DNA of 64,000 nucleotides from Erwinia amylovora (lineage in GTDB: Bacteria; Pseudomonadota; Gammaproteobacteria; Enterobacterales; Enterobacteriaceae): the NCBI RefSeq assembly GCF_017161565.1, contig NZ_CP066796.1, forward strand, positions 496,001-560,000, read 5' to 3'. Made by a program: the position numbers and the translations under genes. The notes beneath the pieces were generated by a model, which was not told the DNA's origin, searched no databases, and saw only the letters and a program-made list of their open reading frames with translations. Positions 19,012 through 27,815 of this stretch are shown here, one piece after another (the stretch's first letter is position 1; each line of letters begins with the position of its first letter).

Positions 19012-20685
19012 TCAAATCAGTGTTGCTGCCAGGGGGTAAGACGGCAGTGCCAGCCGGCGGCGCTGCTCTTGCGGGTAAAACCTCGTCCAGTCCAGTGTGT
19101 CACCCTGCTGCCAGGACGTAGCCAGCGCGGTGACTACCGCCGCACTGCTGCTGCCGGGTACAACACCTTGCGGTTGGCGTAAGCCGGATATCAAGTCGGC
19201 CAGAGACCCGGCGACGATAGCCTTACGCACCGGCCAGTGTTGCCGACCGCGCTGCAAGGTGTAGGCAACGTCGGCCAGTTCGATGTCAGGATGCTGATGC
19301 AGGTGGTTGAGCAAATCCGTCACAACGCGCTGCAAAGTGATGGCGTTGGTTGCGCTAAGCGGGATCAGATGCAGCGGCTCGCGTGTCGGAATATGACTGA
19401 TGGGAGGGGGCTGGACCACGATCATATGCACGTTGGTGCCACCTATGCCGAAAGAGCTGACGCCGGCTGCTCTGATCTCATGGCTTTCGCACCAGCGACG
19501 CGCTTGACTGGCGACCATAAAAGGGGACCGCACATCACTCAGTGCCTGGCATGGTTGGTCGCAGTGGGTCGCAGGAGGGATAATCCCCAGACGCACGGCA
19601 TAGATGGTCTTGATCAGGCCGCTGATGCCGGAGGCACAATCGGCATGGCCTAAGGTAGACTTTACCGAACCGATGCCACAGGTGCGCGCAGCCACATTGT
19701 CAAATACCCGCGACAGCGCCCGCAGTTCAACCGCGTCACCGACGGGCGTACCGGTGCCATGTGCTTCAATCATTCCTATTTGCTGCGCCTGCATGCCGGC
19801 ACTGGATAATGCACTGCGGATGGCCGCCTCCTGGCCTGATACGCCCGGAGCGCTGTAGCCAGCCTTATCGACACCATCGTTGTTGATCGCTGAACCCCTG
19901 ATGACCGCCAGAATGGTATTGCCGTCACGTTCGGCATCCCGCAGACGACGCAGCGCGACAAAACCCACCGCATCTGCAAACAATGTCCCGTCGGCCGCTG
20001 CGTCAAAGGCGCGCACCTGTCCCTGACGCGACATAATGCCGCCTTCGTAGTGCCAGTAACCACAGTGCGCTGGATAGCGCACGCAGACTCCACCCGCCAG
20101 CGCCATGTCACATTCATCCGCCATCAGGCTTCTGCAGGCCAGATGAACGGCTACCAAAGAGCCTGAGCAGAAGTTTGCAACGTTTAAAGCCGGCCCGGTA
20201 CAGTCCAGTTTGTAAGCCACACGCGTGGCCAAAGCATCACTGGACCCACCTGCCAGCGTCAGCAACGCATCGGCGCTGCTTTCGTCAGGGCGTCTGACGT
20301 GCTGCTGGTGCCAGGTATCGGGTCGGGTTCCGACGAATACGCCGCAACGCCCCGCATCACTGCCCCGACCGTAGCCTGCCTGCTGCAGGGCGTGATGGCA
20401 GATTTCAAGGCATTGGCGCTGTTGAGGATCCATGCGCGAAGCCTCGCGCGGCGTGTAACGAAAGTAGCCATAATCAAAGGTTTCAGGCAGTTCGAGAAAT
20501 GCACCGCGCGGCACATAAACGGCACCCTGCATCCGGTTGGGGGGGACGTCGTCGTAGCTCGATACTAATTCACGTCCCTCAACAATGGCTTGCCATAGTT
20601 CATCGCAAGATGCCGCCCGGGGAAACCGTCCTGCAACACTGATTATCGCTATATTCATCGGTGAAGACGAAGTTGATCTGTCCAT
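19012..20685 (-). CDS. Stand-alone AT-less ketosynthase with flanking linker
   Basis: A 557-residue protein made of one KS domain (about 10-430) and a C-terminal flanking subdomain. The active-site Cys 173 sits in NFCSGSLVA, unlike the usual TACSSSL. Both His motifs are present: EAHGTGTPVGDAVE and KSTLGHADCASG. The tail has VAYTLQRGRQHWPVRKAIV and ends LALPSYPLA, the linker pattern seen in KS domains that work without an integrated acyltransferase. No AT, KR or carrier domain is in this chain. AAGGGAG overlaps the previous stop and lies seven bases before ATG 20685. The next gene supplies an ACP with an aminotransferase. Confidence 0.9.
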   Translation of the reverse strand: MDRSTSSSPMNIAIISVAGRFPRAASCDELWQAIVEGRELVSSYDDVPPNRMQGAVYVPRGAFLELPETFDYGYFRYTPREASRMDPQQRQCLEICHHALQQAGYGRGSDAGRCGVFVGTRPDTWHQQHVRRPDESSADALLTLAGGSSDALATRVAYKLDCTGPALNVANFCSGSLVAVHLACRSLMADECDMALAGGVCVRYPAHCGYWHYEGGIMSRQGQVRAFDAAADGTLFADAVGFVALRRLRDAERDGNTILAVIRGSAINNDGVDKAGYSAPGVSGQEAAIRSALSSAGMQAQQIGMIEAHGTGTPVGDAVELRALSRVFDNVAARTCGIGSVKSTLGHADCASGISGLIKTIYAVRLGIIPPATHCDQPCQALSDVRSPFMVASQARRWCESHEIRAAGVSSFGIGGTNVHMIVVQPPPISHIPTREPLHLIPLSATNAITLQRVVTDLLNHLHQHPDIELADVAYTLQRGRQHWPVRKAIVAGSLADLISGLRQPQGVVPGSSSAAVVTALATSWQQGDTLDWTRFYPQEQRRRLALPSYPLAATLI

Positions 20686-20698
20686 GCGCTGACTCCCT

Positions 20699-22342
20699 TT
20701 AACTCTGATGGGCTTTCTGCCATTGTTCGACTTGACGCGACAAGGCGGCAACGTTCGCCGACTCGAAAAGATCCACCATGGATAGCTTTACCCCAAAGCG
20801 GGCATTGATAATCCGAATCAAACCAGCCCCCACTAATGAGTCTCCTCCGAGATCAAAAAAGTTGTCCTGGCTGCCGACAGCACGGTGTAACACCTCTTTC
20901 CACAGAGACTTCATTTGAACTTCAACGGGTTGTCGGGAGATGCAGTGCGCATCAGGCGCAATAGCCCTGGACTCATCGCTGCTCCAAGCCAAACGTTTAT
21001 CCAGCAGCACCGTTGATACCGCAAAACGGGTGTGATCCAGGTATGCCGCGAAGATCCCATCCAGTGCCTTGTCCACGTCCTCCAGGGTCAGAGGAGGAGC
21101 TCTGTGTTTACCGTATTTAAAACTTTGCGCATGATCCCATCCTTCCCATCCGTCCCAATCGATTGAAAAATAAGGGTATTCTTCGCTGGCAAGAGAGCGC
21201 CAGGTGGCACTGGCTTCATTTGCTGCCGCATAGGGAGCAAGACCCAGCCCCCCGGCGAGGACGGCAAGGGATGAGACAAAACATCCGAACAGCAAGGGAC
21301 GCGTTGCGAACCATTGATGCAAATGTCGCGCACCGTCCCATTTTGCTGCCATCAGCACCTGCCACTGCGCACGCGTGGTTTTATGCAACCATTGCACAGT
21401 GCTGTCACCGGAAGGCCCGGCAGCATGGACGAAGCAGTTGGGCACCAGCCCTTGCTCGTCCAGTAAAGCCAGCTGAAGGTATAAAGAGTCGCGATCTCCG
21501 ACGTCGGCCATGATGACTTCAACCCGAACGCCTGACTCACGCAAGGTCGCTAACCGCTGCTGGTAACGTTCTTCAGTGCTGGCGGCAACCTCGCGCGGCC
21601 GCCGAACCAGAATTAAATCTGCATGGGATCGGCGCGCCAGATAGTGAGCGGTGGCAAAGCCCACCGCACCAAGACCTCCGGTAATCAGGCACACGCGATG
21701 GCAGGTGTCTGCGCTGCGGGGAGACGGGGGCAAAGGACGATGCTTAAGGTTCCAGCTGATGCCATGACGCAAGGCAAGCACTGCCGGAGGTGCGTTCAGG
21801 ATCAGCGCTCTTGCAATATCGCCGATCCCGGAGGCAGTGCGAAAGGCTCCCCGGCGGGTATCCAGTACGTTGACCAGCATCCCCGGAAGCTCCTGATTGA
21901 TCGCGGCGATACACGCCAGTGCCGCTGCCCGGCCGGGTCTGATGGTTTCGCCTCCGAACGGGTCAACAAAACCATTGCCGACCAGCGTGAGGCCAAGCGG
22001 AGAAGGGTGGCGAGACGACCACTGTTTGACTCGTTCGCACAACTGCCAGGCAAACGCCGGGCTATCGTCATCACCACCGCCATCGTCCAGGCACCACACG
22101 AGATGCTCCGGCGTTCCTGTGCCACTCTCTTCTTCGGACACAGTGCTATGGCCGCAGGCAACGAGTGCATCCGCCAGCGCCAGCAGATCCTGTTGCTGGC
22201 TGCCCAGCAGACAAAAGAGGCGCCTGCCGGGTTGCAATACGCTGCTCAGGCGCTGACCACGTTCCCATTGCTCCACATACACCAGCCCGTGGGGGGATCC
22301 TCTGCTGAAGCGACCGGCGTTGCCGGAGGCTGATACCAGCAA
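20699..22342 (-). CDS. Ketoreductase-ACP protein, 3' part of a split KS-KR-ACP module
   Basis: The open frame runs 547 codons but has no convincing start. The KR has the NADPH motif LITGGLGAVGFA, FVSSLAVLAGG with catalytic Ser and LAPYAAANEA with catalytic Tyr. The LDD stereo marker is absent (HAAGPSGDS). The carrier domain at the C-terminus has FFDLGGDSLVGAG. The first possible codon is TTG at 22342, inside the preceding KS gene and without a ribosome site. The frame reads GLVYVEQWERGQRL, a typical KR structural-subdomain start, at the point where the KS frame becomes nonsense. One extra C in the run at 22291-22296 would join both into a 1266-residue KS-KR-ACP. I therefore read this as the second half of a frameshifted gene. 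Confidence 0.85.
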   Translation of the reverse strand: MLVSASGNAGRFSRGSPHGLVYVEQWERGQRLSSVLQPGRRLFCLLGSQQQDLLALADALVACGHSTVSEEESGTGTPEHLVWCLDDGGGDDDSPAFAWQLCERVKQWSSRHPSPLGLTLVGNGFVDPFGGETIRPGRAAALACIAAINQELPGMLVNVLDTRRGAFRTASGIGDIARALILNAPPAVLALRHGISWNLKHRPLPPSPRSADTCHRVCLITGGLGAVGFATAHYLARRSHADLILVRRPREVAASTEERYQQRLATLRESGVRVEVIMADVGDRDSLYLQLALLDEQGLVPNCFVHAAGPSGDSTVQWLHKTTRAQWQVLMAAKWDGARHLHQWFATRPLLFGCFVSSLAVLAGGLGLAPYAAANEASATWRSLASEEYPYFSIDWDGWEGWDHAQSFKYGKHRAPPLTLEDVDKALDGIFAAYLDHTRFAVSTVLLDKRLAWSSDESRAIAPDAHCISRQPVEVQMKSLWKEVLHRAVGSQDNFFDLGGDSLVGAGLIRIINARFGVKLSMVDLFESANVAALSRQVEQWQKAHQS

Positions 22343-24498
22343 CGTCGGTAACGCATTGGCGCAATTGGCAGCTGTCGATGCGGCACTGACTGACCCGCCC
22401 GCACAGCCGACCAGTCAATTGGCACGCCTGTCCGCCATAGTTCAGCCAGCACAGCACGCAATCCCTGATGCGCAGCCAGCTGTAAGGTTTGCGAACAGAT
22501 CGCTGCGAACGCGCCCTGCATGTCTGGCTCGATACTGACTACCTGTTCTCCAGGCAGCCGCTGAACTTCATCACGTAAGCAGTACCTGTCCCCCCATGCA
22601 TCGGGTGCAGATAAAGCGTTGTCGTTTATCGCTATCAGCAGCTGGGCTACATTCAGACGCCCCTCCTGACAGTCGATGGCACCACGAACCTGTGGCGTGA
22701 CCAGAAAGGTCAGGGGAGTGAGTATCCAGCGCCGCAGACAGCGAAACGCGATAAGCGTTGCCAGGTTTAGCGTCGCCGCAGCGGTGGGCGTTTGTATCAA
22801 CGCCTTGCGTATTTGCCCTTTACAGGGGGCATCGTCTGCGCCTGGCAGCTGTGCGATCAGTGACTCCATCTCCTGGCGGTAAGCCGCGTCATGCACTATG
22901 GCTTGCAACAGATGGGAGCCAACATCCACCAGCAGCCGGTTTGCTTCACCGGCGGCTTTCACGATCTCATAGCGGCGAGACTGGATGGTGGCAACCAGGT
23001 CGGCGCTGTTGCGGGCTTGCACCGCCAGCCGCCAGGGATATTCTGCCCGGCCTTCGGCAAAACCACGGGCGACTTCGTCAAGCGGTGTGTCGGGCGCAGC
23101 ATGCAACTGGGCGGACAAATCATGCGCCATTTGCTCCACCCCCTGAGCATCGCGGGCGCTAAGCAGTATGGTATGCCAGCCACTCACTGCCACGCGCGGT
23201 GGGCGCTCCGGCGCTTGCTGCAGGACCATGTGGACGTTGCTGCCACCGGCACCCAAAGAGCTTAACCCGGCTCGTCTGACGCCGGTGACAGGCCATTCCA
23301 TTGACTGAGTGTTGATAATAAACGGGCTGTTATCCAGGCGCATGGCAGGATTGATTTGGCTGAAACCCGGATGAGGTGCGATGCGGCCGCTTTGCAGCGC
23401 CGCAATGGTCTTGGCCAACCCCGCGAACCCCGCAGCGGCGGCAAGGTGACCCAGATTGGCTTTGACGGACCCCAGCGCACAAAACGCACGACGATGGGTA
23501 TGCAATGCAAAGGCCTGGCAAAGCGCATTGAATTCAACGGGATCTCCCAGACGCGTCCCCGTACCGTGAGCCTCTATCATGCCTATCGATTCCGCATGCA
23601 CACCGGCAACAGATAAGGCGTCCAGAATCAGCTGTCGCTGCCCTTCTACACCGGGGGCGGTGAACCCTGCCCGACCTGCACCATCGTTACTGACGGCCGA
23701 GCCAAGAATGATGGCCTGAATACTGTCGCCATGACGTAATGCGTCGTCGAGTGGACGCATTGCCACCAGACCCGCACCGTCGCCAAAGAACGTTCCCGAA
23801 GCGTCCTTGTCGAAGGGGCGACATGCGCCATCGCGCGAGAACATCAAGTCCGGGTGATAGCTGTAGCCAGGGCGCGGACAGGCATGTACTGAGACGCCGC
23901 CCGCGAAAGCAATCTCACACTCCCCCAGCAGAAGGCTTTGCATAGCCGTATGCACCGCCGTCAGGGATGTCGAACAGCCTGTCTGCACGGTCACGCTGGG
24001 TCCGGTAAAGCCGAGTTTGTAAGAAATACGCGCACACAGATAGTCTTTGTCGTTGGTCAGCATCAGTTCGGTGCCATGAGGAGAAACCAGATCGCATTCT
24101 CCGCCAATCACGTTCATCAAATAGCTGTTCATCGAGCTACCGGCAAATACTCCGATGCGTGGGCGATGCAACGGGTTTCCCAGCCCTGTTTGCTGCGCCA
24201 GTTCCCAGGCGCACTCAAGAAGTAACCGGTGCTGGGGATCCAGCCGCTCAGCTTCGCGCTGACTGATAGCAAACAGATCGGGATCGAACTGGTCGGCATA
24301 ATCCAGACAAGAGTCGACCGGTACATAGTTCGGTGAGTTTAACAGCGCCTCACTTACCCCCAACTCCCTGAGGCGTTCGGTGGCGTAGCGCGTGGAGCAT
24401 ACTCGCCCGGAAAGCAGATTTTGCCAAAGCGTCGGCAAATCCCGCGCCTGGGGCAAACGGCAGCTGACGCCGACGATTGCTATCGCCTGATCACTCAT
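22246..24498 (-). CDS. AT-less ketosynthase, 5' part of a split KS-KR-ACP module
   Basis: A 750-codon frame. KS domain at about 5-430 with Cys 175 in QTGCSTSLTAVH and His motifs in EAHGTGTRLGDPVE and KANLGHLAAAAG, so the triad is intact. The flanking region (about 440-700) shows the LLSARD and FAEGRAEYPWRLAV marks of AT-independent KS domains, and ends LPIAPMRYRRCWY, the usual post-linker motif. After AEDPP the sequence loses similarity (TGWCMWSNGNVVSA), just after the six-C run, while the -1 frame continues as KR. ATG 24498 has AGGGAGG upstream and overlaps the NRPS stop by eight bases, so translation is coupled. Confidence 0.88.
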   Translation of the reverse strand: MSDQAIAIVGVSCRLPQARDLPTLWQNLLSGRVCSTRYATERLRELGVSEALLNSPNYVPVDSCLDYADQFDPDLFAISQREAERLDPQHRLLLECAWELAQQTGLGNPLHRPRIGVFAGSSMNSYLMNVIGGECDLVSPHGTELMLTNDKDYLCARISYKLGFTGPSVTVQTGCSTSLTAVHTAMQSLLLGECEIAFAGGVSVHACPRPGYSYHPDLMFSRDGACRPFDKDASGTFFGDGAGLVAMRPLDDALRHGDSIQAIILGSAVSNDGAGRAGFTAPGVEGQRQLILDALSVAGVHAESIGMIEAHGTGTRLGDPVEFNALCQAFALHTHRRAFCALGSVKANLGHLAAAAGFAGLAKTIAALQSGRIAPHPGFSQINPAMRLDNSPFIINTQSMEWPVTGVRRAGLSSLGAGGSNVHMVLQQAPERPPRVAVSGWHTILLSARDAQGVEQMAHDLSAQLHAAPDTPLDEVARGFAEGRAEYPWRLAVQARNSADLVATIQSRRYEIVKAAGEANRLLVDVGSHLLQAIVHDAAYRQEMESLIAQLPGADDAPCKGQIRKALIQTPTAAATLNLATLIAFRCLRRWILTPLTFLVTPQVRGAIDCQEGRLNVAQLLIAINDNALSAPDAWGDRYCLRDEVQRLPGEQVVSIEPDMQGAFAAICSQTLQLAAHQGLRAVLAELWRTGVPIDWSAVRAGQSVPHRQLPIAPMRYRRCWYQPPATPVASAEDPPTGWCMWSNGNVVSA
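22291..22296 (-). other. Frame change in a C6 run joining KS to KR-ACP
   Basis: On the coding strand the sequence GATCCCCCCACGGGC switches from the KS frame (D-P-P-T-G) to the KR frame (P-H-G-L-V-Y-V-E-Q-W). One additional C gives D-P-P-H-G-L-V-Y. The span 24498-20699 is 3800 bases, one short of a multiple of three. Confidence 0.75.
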
Positions 24499-27400
24499 CC
24501 TGGCCTCCCTGGCTGCCGCTGGCGTCCGGCTTGCGGCGTCTCTGGTTAAGTGTGTGCCGTCGCCGGTTGTCACAGTATGATACCGATCCTTCAAGTGGAC
24601 TGACGGTATCTCCCTGCAAAAAGGCGCCGAGGGCGCGAATGGTAGGGAAGCGAAACAGATCTGACGCCAGTAACTGTCGCCCCTCAGGCCACTGCTGAAG
24701 CCGGGCGTGTATCTGCATCAACGCGACAGAAGTGCCGCCTATCTCAAAGAACGCATCGTCCGGGCAAATGTCGTTTTTGCCCAGCACATCGCGCCATATC
24801 GATGCCAGGCGTACGCGCCAGCAATCGCCGCGGCCGGGAGTGACAGTCCTGGGGGGGACATCAGCGCTGGTAGGTTGAGCGACTGCCCATTGTCGCCTGA
24901 CTGCCTCTCTGTCCAGCTTTCCATGGCGATTGACCGGGATCGCTGGCGTCGATACGAAGCGAGTGGGGTGCATATAAGAAGGGAGCCACTTGCGCAGATG
25001 CTCACGCAGGTTCAGCTCGGTAGGCTGGGCGCCATTTTCAACAGGTTTTGTCACCGCCGCCAGCCGTTCAAGACCCGCAACCGTCTCAAGAAAAACCGCT
25101 GCCTGCCGCACCTGAGCATGGGTTTCCAGACAGCGCTCGATCTCACCCAGCTCAACACGATGACCATGCACTTTAACCTGGTCGTCCAGACGCCCACAGA
25201 AATGCACACGCTCGCCGTCCCAATAGCCTGAATCTCCGCTGCGGTACGCATGCTTGCCGGGCATATAAGGATCGTCGATGAAACGCTCTGCGGTCAGGGC
25301 TTTCAGGCCAACATAACCGCGCGACACGCCCGATCCCCCAACGATAATCTCCCCATGTTGCCCGGGGGCGCACGCCTGCTGCTGCTGCATGATATACAAG
25401 GTTGCGCAGTCCAGCGGCCGGCCCAGGGGGACAACGGCATAGCGCACCAGCTCCTCAGTGACCTTTTCAATGCTGGCAAATACCGTGGTTTCAGCAGGCC
25501 CGTAGAAACTCCACAGATCCCAGCGTTCGCTCAGATAGCATCTTGCTGTTTCACCCGGCAGCGCTTCACCGCAGATACACCAGTGCTGCAGGGATGCCAG
25601 AGAGGGCCTTCGTGCGAACTCAGTCAGCATGTTTTTTAAGCCGGATGGCGTCTGAGTGACCACATTGACCCCAGCGCTATCCAGTAACGACAGCAGTCGA
25701 TCCGGCTGATTACGGATGTGAGAGGGAACAACCAGCAGGGTTCCGCCCGAGCATAGCGCGCCCCATATCTCCCAGACTGACAGGTCAAAGCTGGCGGCTG
25801 ATGTCCAGCTCCAGACAAGCGCGTTCTGCAAATCCAGTGCCCGGAACGCGGCTTCCAGCAGAGCCACGATACTATGGTGTTCCACGTCGATCCCCTTGGG
25901 CGTGCCGGTAGATCCGGAGGTGAACACGCTGTAAGCCAGGCCACTGACGGTGCTGAAGTCGAATAACGCGGGGATCGCATCATCGCTATCCTCGCTGCCT
26001 GTGTGCACATCCAAAGTCGCCACGGGCCATGCCTTTTGCCGCAAAGTTTGCGCATCGCCGATGACCGTAGTGATCTGCGACTGTTCAATAATGCCATGCA
26101 GCCGTTCGTTGGGCAGAGCCGGATCGAGCGGGACGTAGCCCGCGCCCGTGCGCAGAATTGCCAGCATCGCCACCACAGCATCAATACCGGGAGGCAGGCT
26201 GATGCCGATGCGCTGCCCATGCTGATGCGAAGCCTGTGTCAGGCGCCTGGCCAGTCGCAAACTGCGTCGTTGCAACAACTGGTAACTGAGCGTTTGGCCC
26301 TGTTCGCGCAGCGCTATCCGGTCAGGGTGGATCTGCACCAGGCGGTCAATCCATTCAACCAGTGAGACAGCCCCGGTTGCACCACGCGGACAGGCATTGA
26401 GAGGCCCGGGGATCACATTAAAATCGACCTGAGGGGGCTGCGTGAGCGCACCTGATTCAAGGCCAGGTGATGTCAGTAAGCGATCGATCAGTTGCGTGAA
26501 GTGTTGAGTAAATGTCGCGATCCCTGCCAGAGAAAAGTGCCGTGGGTCAGCCTTAATCACACAACGAAGATCTTCTCCGGCATCAACAAACTCCAGAGCG
26601 ATATCCACCTGACCTTCCTGTTGATGAAGCGGGTAGTGAGATAACGCCAGGCCTGCCCAGCAGATCTTCACGGTTGGGGGCGCCATCATCAGATCGATCC
26701 AGCGTGACTTTCCTGTCTTGCCCAACATATTGACCGTGGTTTGAAACAAGGGATTGCGCTCAGGTATCCGTGCAACCTGCAAGGCATCCAGCGCCTGACT
26801 CAAACGGAACCGACGATGATCCAGCGCAGAGAAAAAATCCGAGCGCGCTTGTCGAACCAGCTGGTTGAACGAAGCGCCGGTGTTCAGGCGCACAGGCAGC
26901 ACGGTGAACAGGCTGCCGATGGTGTTCCGGAACTGGCTCTCGCGCATCGAGGTTGGCACACCCACCACCACATCATGATGGTCGCTGGCGCGGGCGACAG
27001 CCACAGCCCAGGCTGACAGCATAACGGAGAAGACAGAAACGCCGCTGGCAAGCGCGAAATCGCTGATAGCACGGCAGCGGGATGAACCAATCGAGAAAAA
27101 GTGGCTGGAAACGCTATTATCTCCGTGGCGCCAGCGAGGGTCCCAGTTTAATGCCGAGGGAGGATGCCGGAGATATTCCAGCCAGTAGGCGTCAGTCTGG
27201 CCAGCGGACGGTTCAAGAAGAGATGACTGCTCAAGCGCAACATACGCGCTGAAGGGTTGGGTTGGCGAGAACCAGCACTGAAGATCGCTGTCGATCTCAT
27301 CCAGATACAGGCACTCCAGCTGGTCGAGAATAATGCCAAGGCAGGTAAAGTCAGCAATAATATGGTGGGCGCAAATCACCAGAACCCACTCGTTGGCAGC

Positions 27401-27775
27401 GCACTCAAAAAGAGCGAATCGCAGGCAGCAGTCGCTGGACAGATCGAACGGCCGGTAATGCCACTCCTGGATCTGGCGCGCCAGATATTGCTCATCCCAG
27501 CCATGCGCATCAAAGTGCATTAAGGCTGGGGTCAGCAGCGGGTTAAATACCACCTCAGGTATCCCGCCAACCCCGGGAAAGGTATTGCGTAACACAGGGG
27601 CATGGACGACAAGGCGACGCATCGCCAGCTGGAAAGCCTCCACATTCAACTCACCCAGGATCCGCATGGCCAAACCGATGTTATAGCGCACATCCCGCGG
27701 TGAACTGTGCGCCAGGAACCAAAGTGCAAGTTGCTGATCGGTTAACCTTTCTCTTTTTAAACTCTCGATATCCAT
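24491..27775 (-). CDS. Nonribosomal peptide synthetase, C-A-PCP module
   Basis: A 1094-residue single module. The condensation domain (1 to about 440) has HHIIADF in place of HHxxxDG: the catalytic His and the Asp are kept, the Gly is Phe. The adenylation domain (about 460-970) has FTSGSTGTPKG, FDLSVWEIWG, FYGPAETTV, YRSGDSGYW, GRLDDQVKVHGHRVELGEIE and PVNRHGKLDR with the A10 Lys. The carrier domain has FFEIGGTSVALM. My hand alignment gives the specificity residues D-L-W-T-C-C-F-V-F-K, which I cannot assign. The start has AAAGGAG ten bases upstream. It stands between two PKS modules, so one amino acid would be inserted into a polyketide chain. No epimerase or thioesterase domain is present. 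Confidence 0.94.
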   Translation of the reverse strand: MDIESLKRERLTDQQLALWFLAHSSPRDVRYNIGLAMRILGELNVEAFQLAMRRLVVHAPVLRNTFPGVGGIPEVVFNPLLTPALMHFDAHGWDEQYLARQIQEWHYRPFDLSSDCCLRFALFECAANEWVLVICAHHIIADFTCLGIILDQLECLYLDEIDSDLQCWFSPTQPFSAYVALEQSSLLEPSAGQTDAYWLEYLRHPPSALNWDPRWRHGDNSVSSHFFSIGSSRCRAISDFALASGVSVFSVMLSAWAVAVARASDHHDVVVGVPTSMRESQFRNTIGSLFTVLPVRLNTGASFNQLVRQARSDFFSALDHRRFRLSQALDALQVARIPERNPLFQTTVNMLGKTGKSRWIDLMMAPPTVKICWAGLALSHYPLHQQEGQVDIALEFVDAGEDLRCVIKADPRHFSLAGIATFTQHFTQLIDRLLTSPGLESGALTQPPQVDFNVIPGPLNACPRGATGAVSLVEWIDRLVQIHPDRIALREQGQTLSYQLLQRRSLRLARRLTQASHQHGQRIGISLPPGIDAVVAMLAILRTGAGYVPLDPALPNERLHGIIEQSQITTVIGDAQTLRQKAWPVATLDVHTGSEDSDDAIPALFDFSTVSGLAYSVFTSGSTGTPKGIDVEHHSIVALLEAAFRALDLQNALVWSWTSAASFDLSVWEIWGALCSGGTLLVVPSHIRNQPDRLLSLLDSAGVNVVTQTPSGLKNMLTEFARRPSLASLQHWCICGEALPGETARCYLSERWDLWSFYGPAETTVFASIEKVTEELVRYAVVPLGRPLDCATLYIMQQQQACAPGQHGEIIVGGSGVSRGYVGLKALTAERFIDDPYMPGKHAYRSGDSGYWDGERVHFCGRLDDQVKVHGHRVELGEIERCLETHAQVRQAAVFLETVAGLERLAAVTKPVENGAQPTELNLREHLRKWLPSYMHPTRFVSTPAIPVNRHGKLDREAVRRQWAVAQPTSADVPPRTVTPGRGDCWRVRLASIWRDVLGKNDICPDDAFFEIGGTSVALMQIHARLQQWPEGRQLLASDLFRFPTIRALGAFLQGDTVSPLEGSVSYCDNRRRHTLNQRRRKPDASGSQGGQDE

Positions 27776-27815
27776 AAAAATGATGCTCCTTTACCCTGTT
27801 GATCATCAGGTTTTT

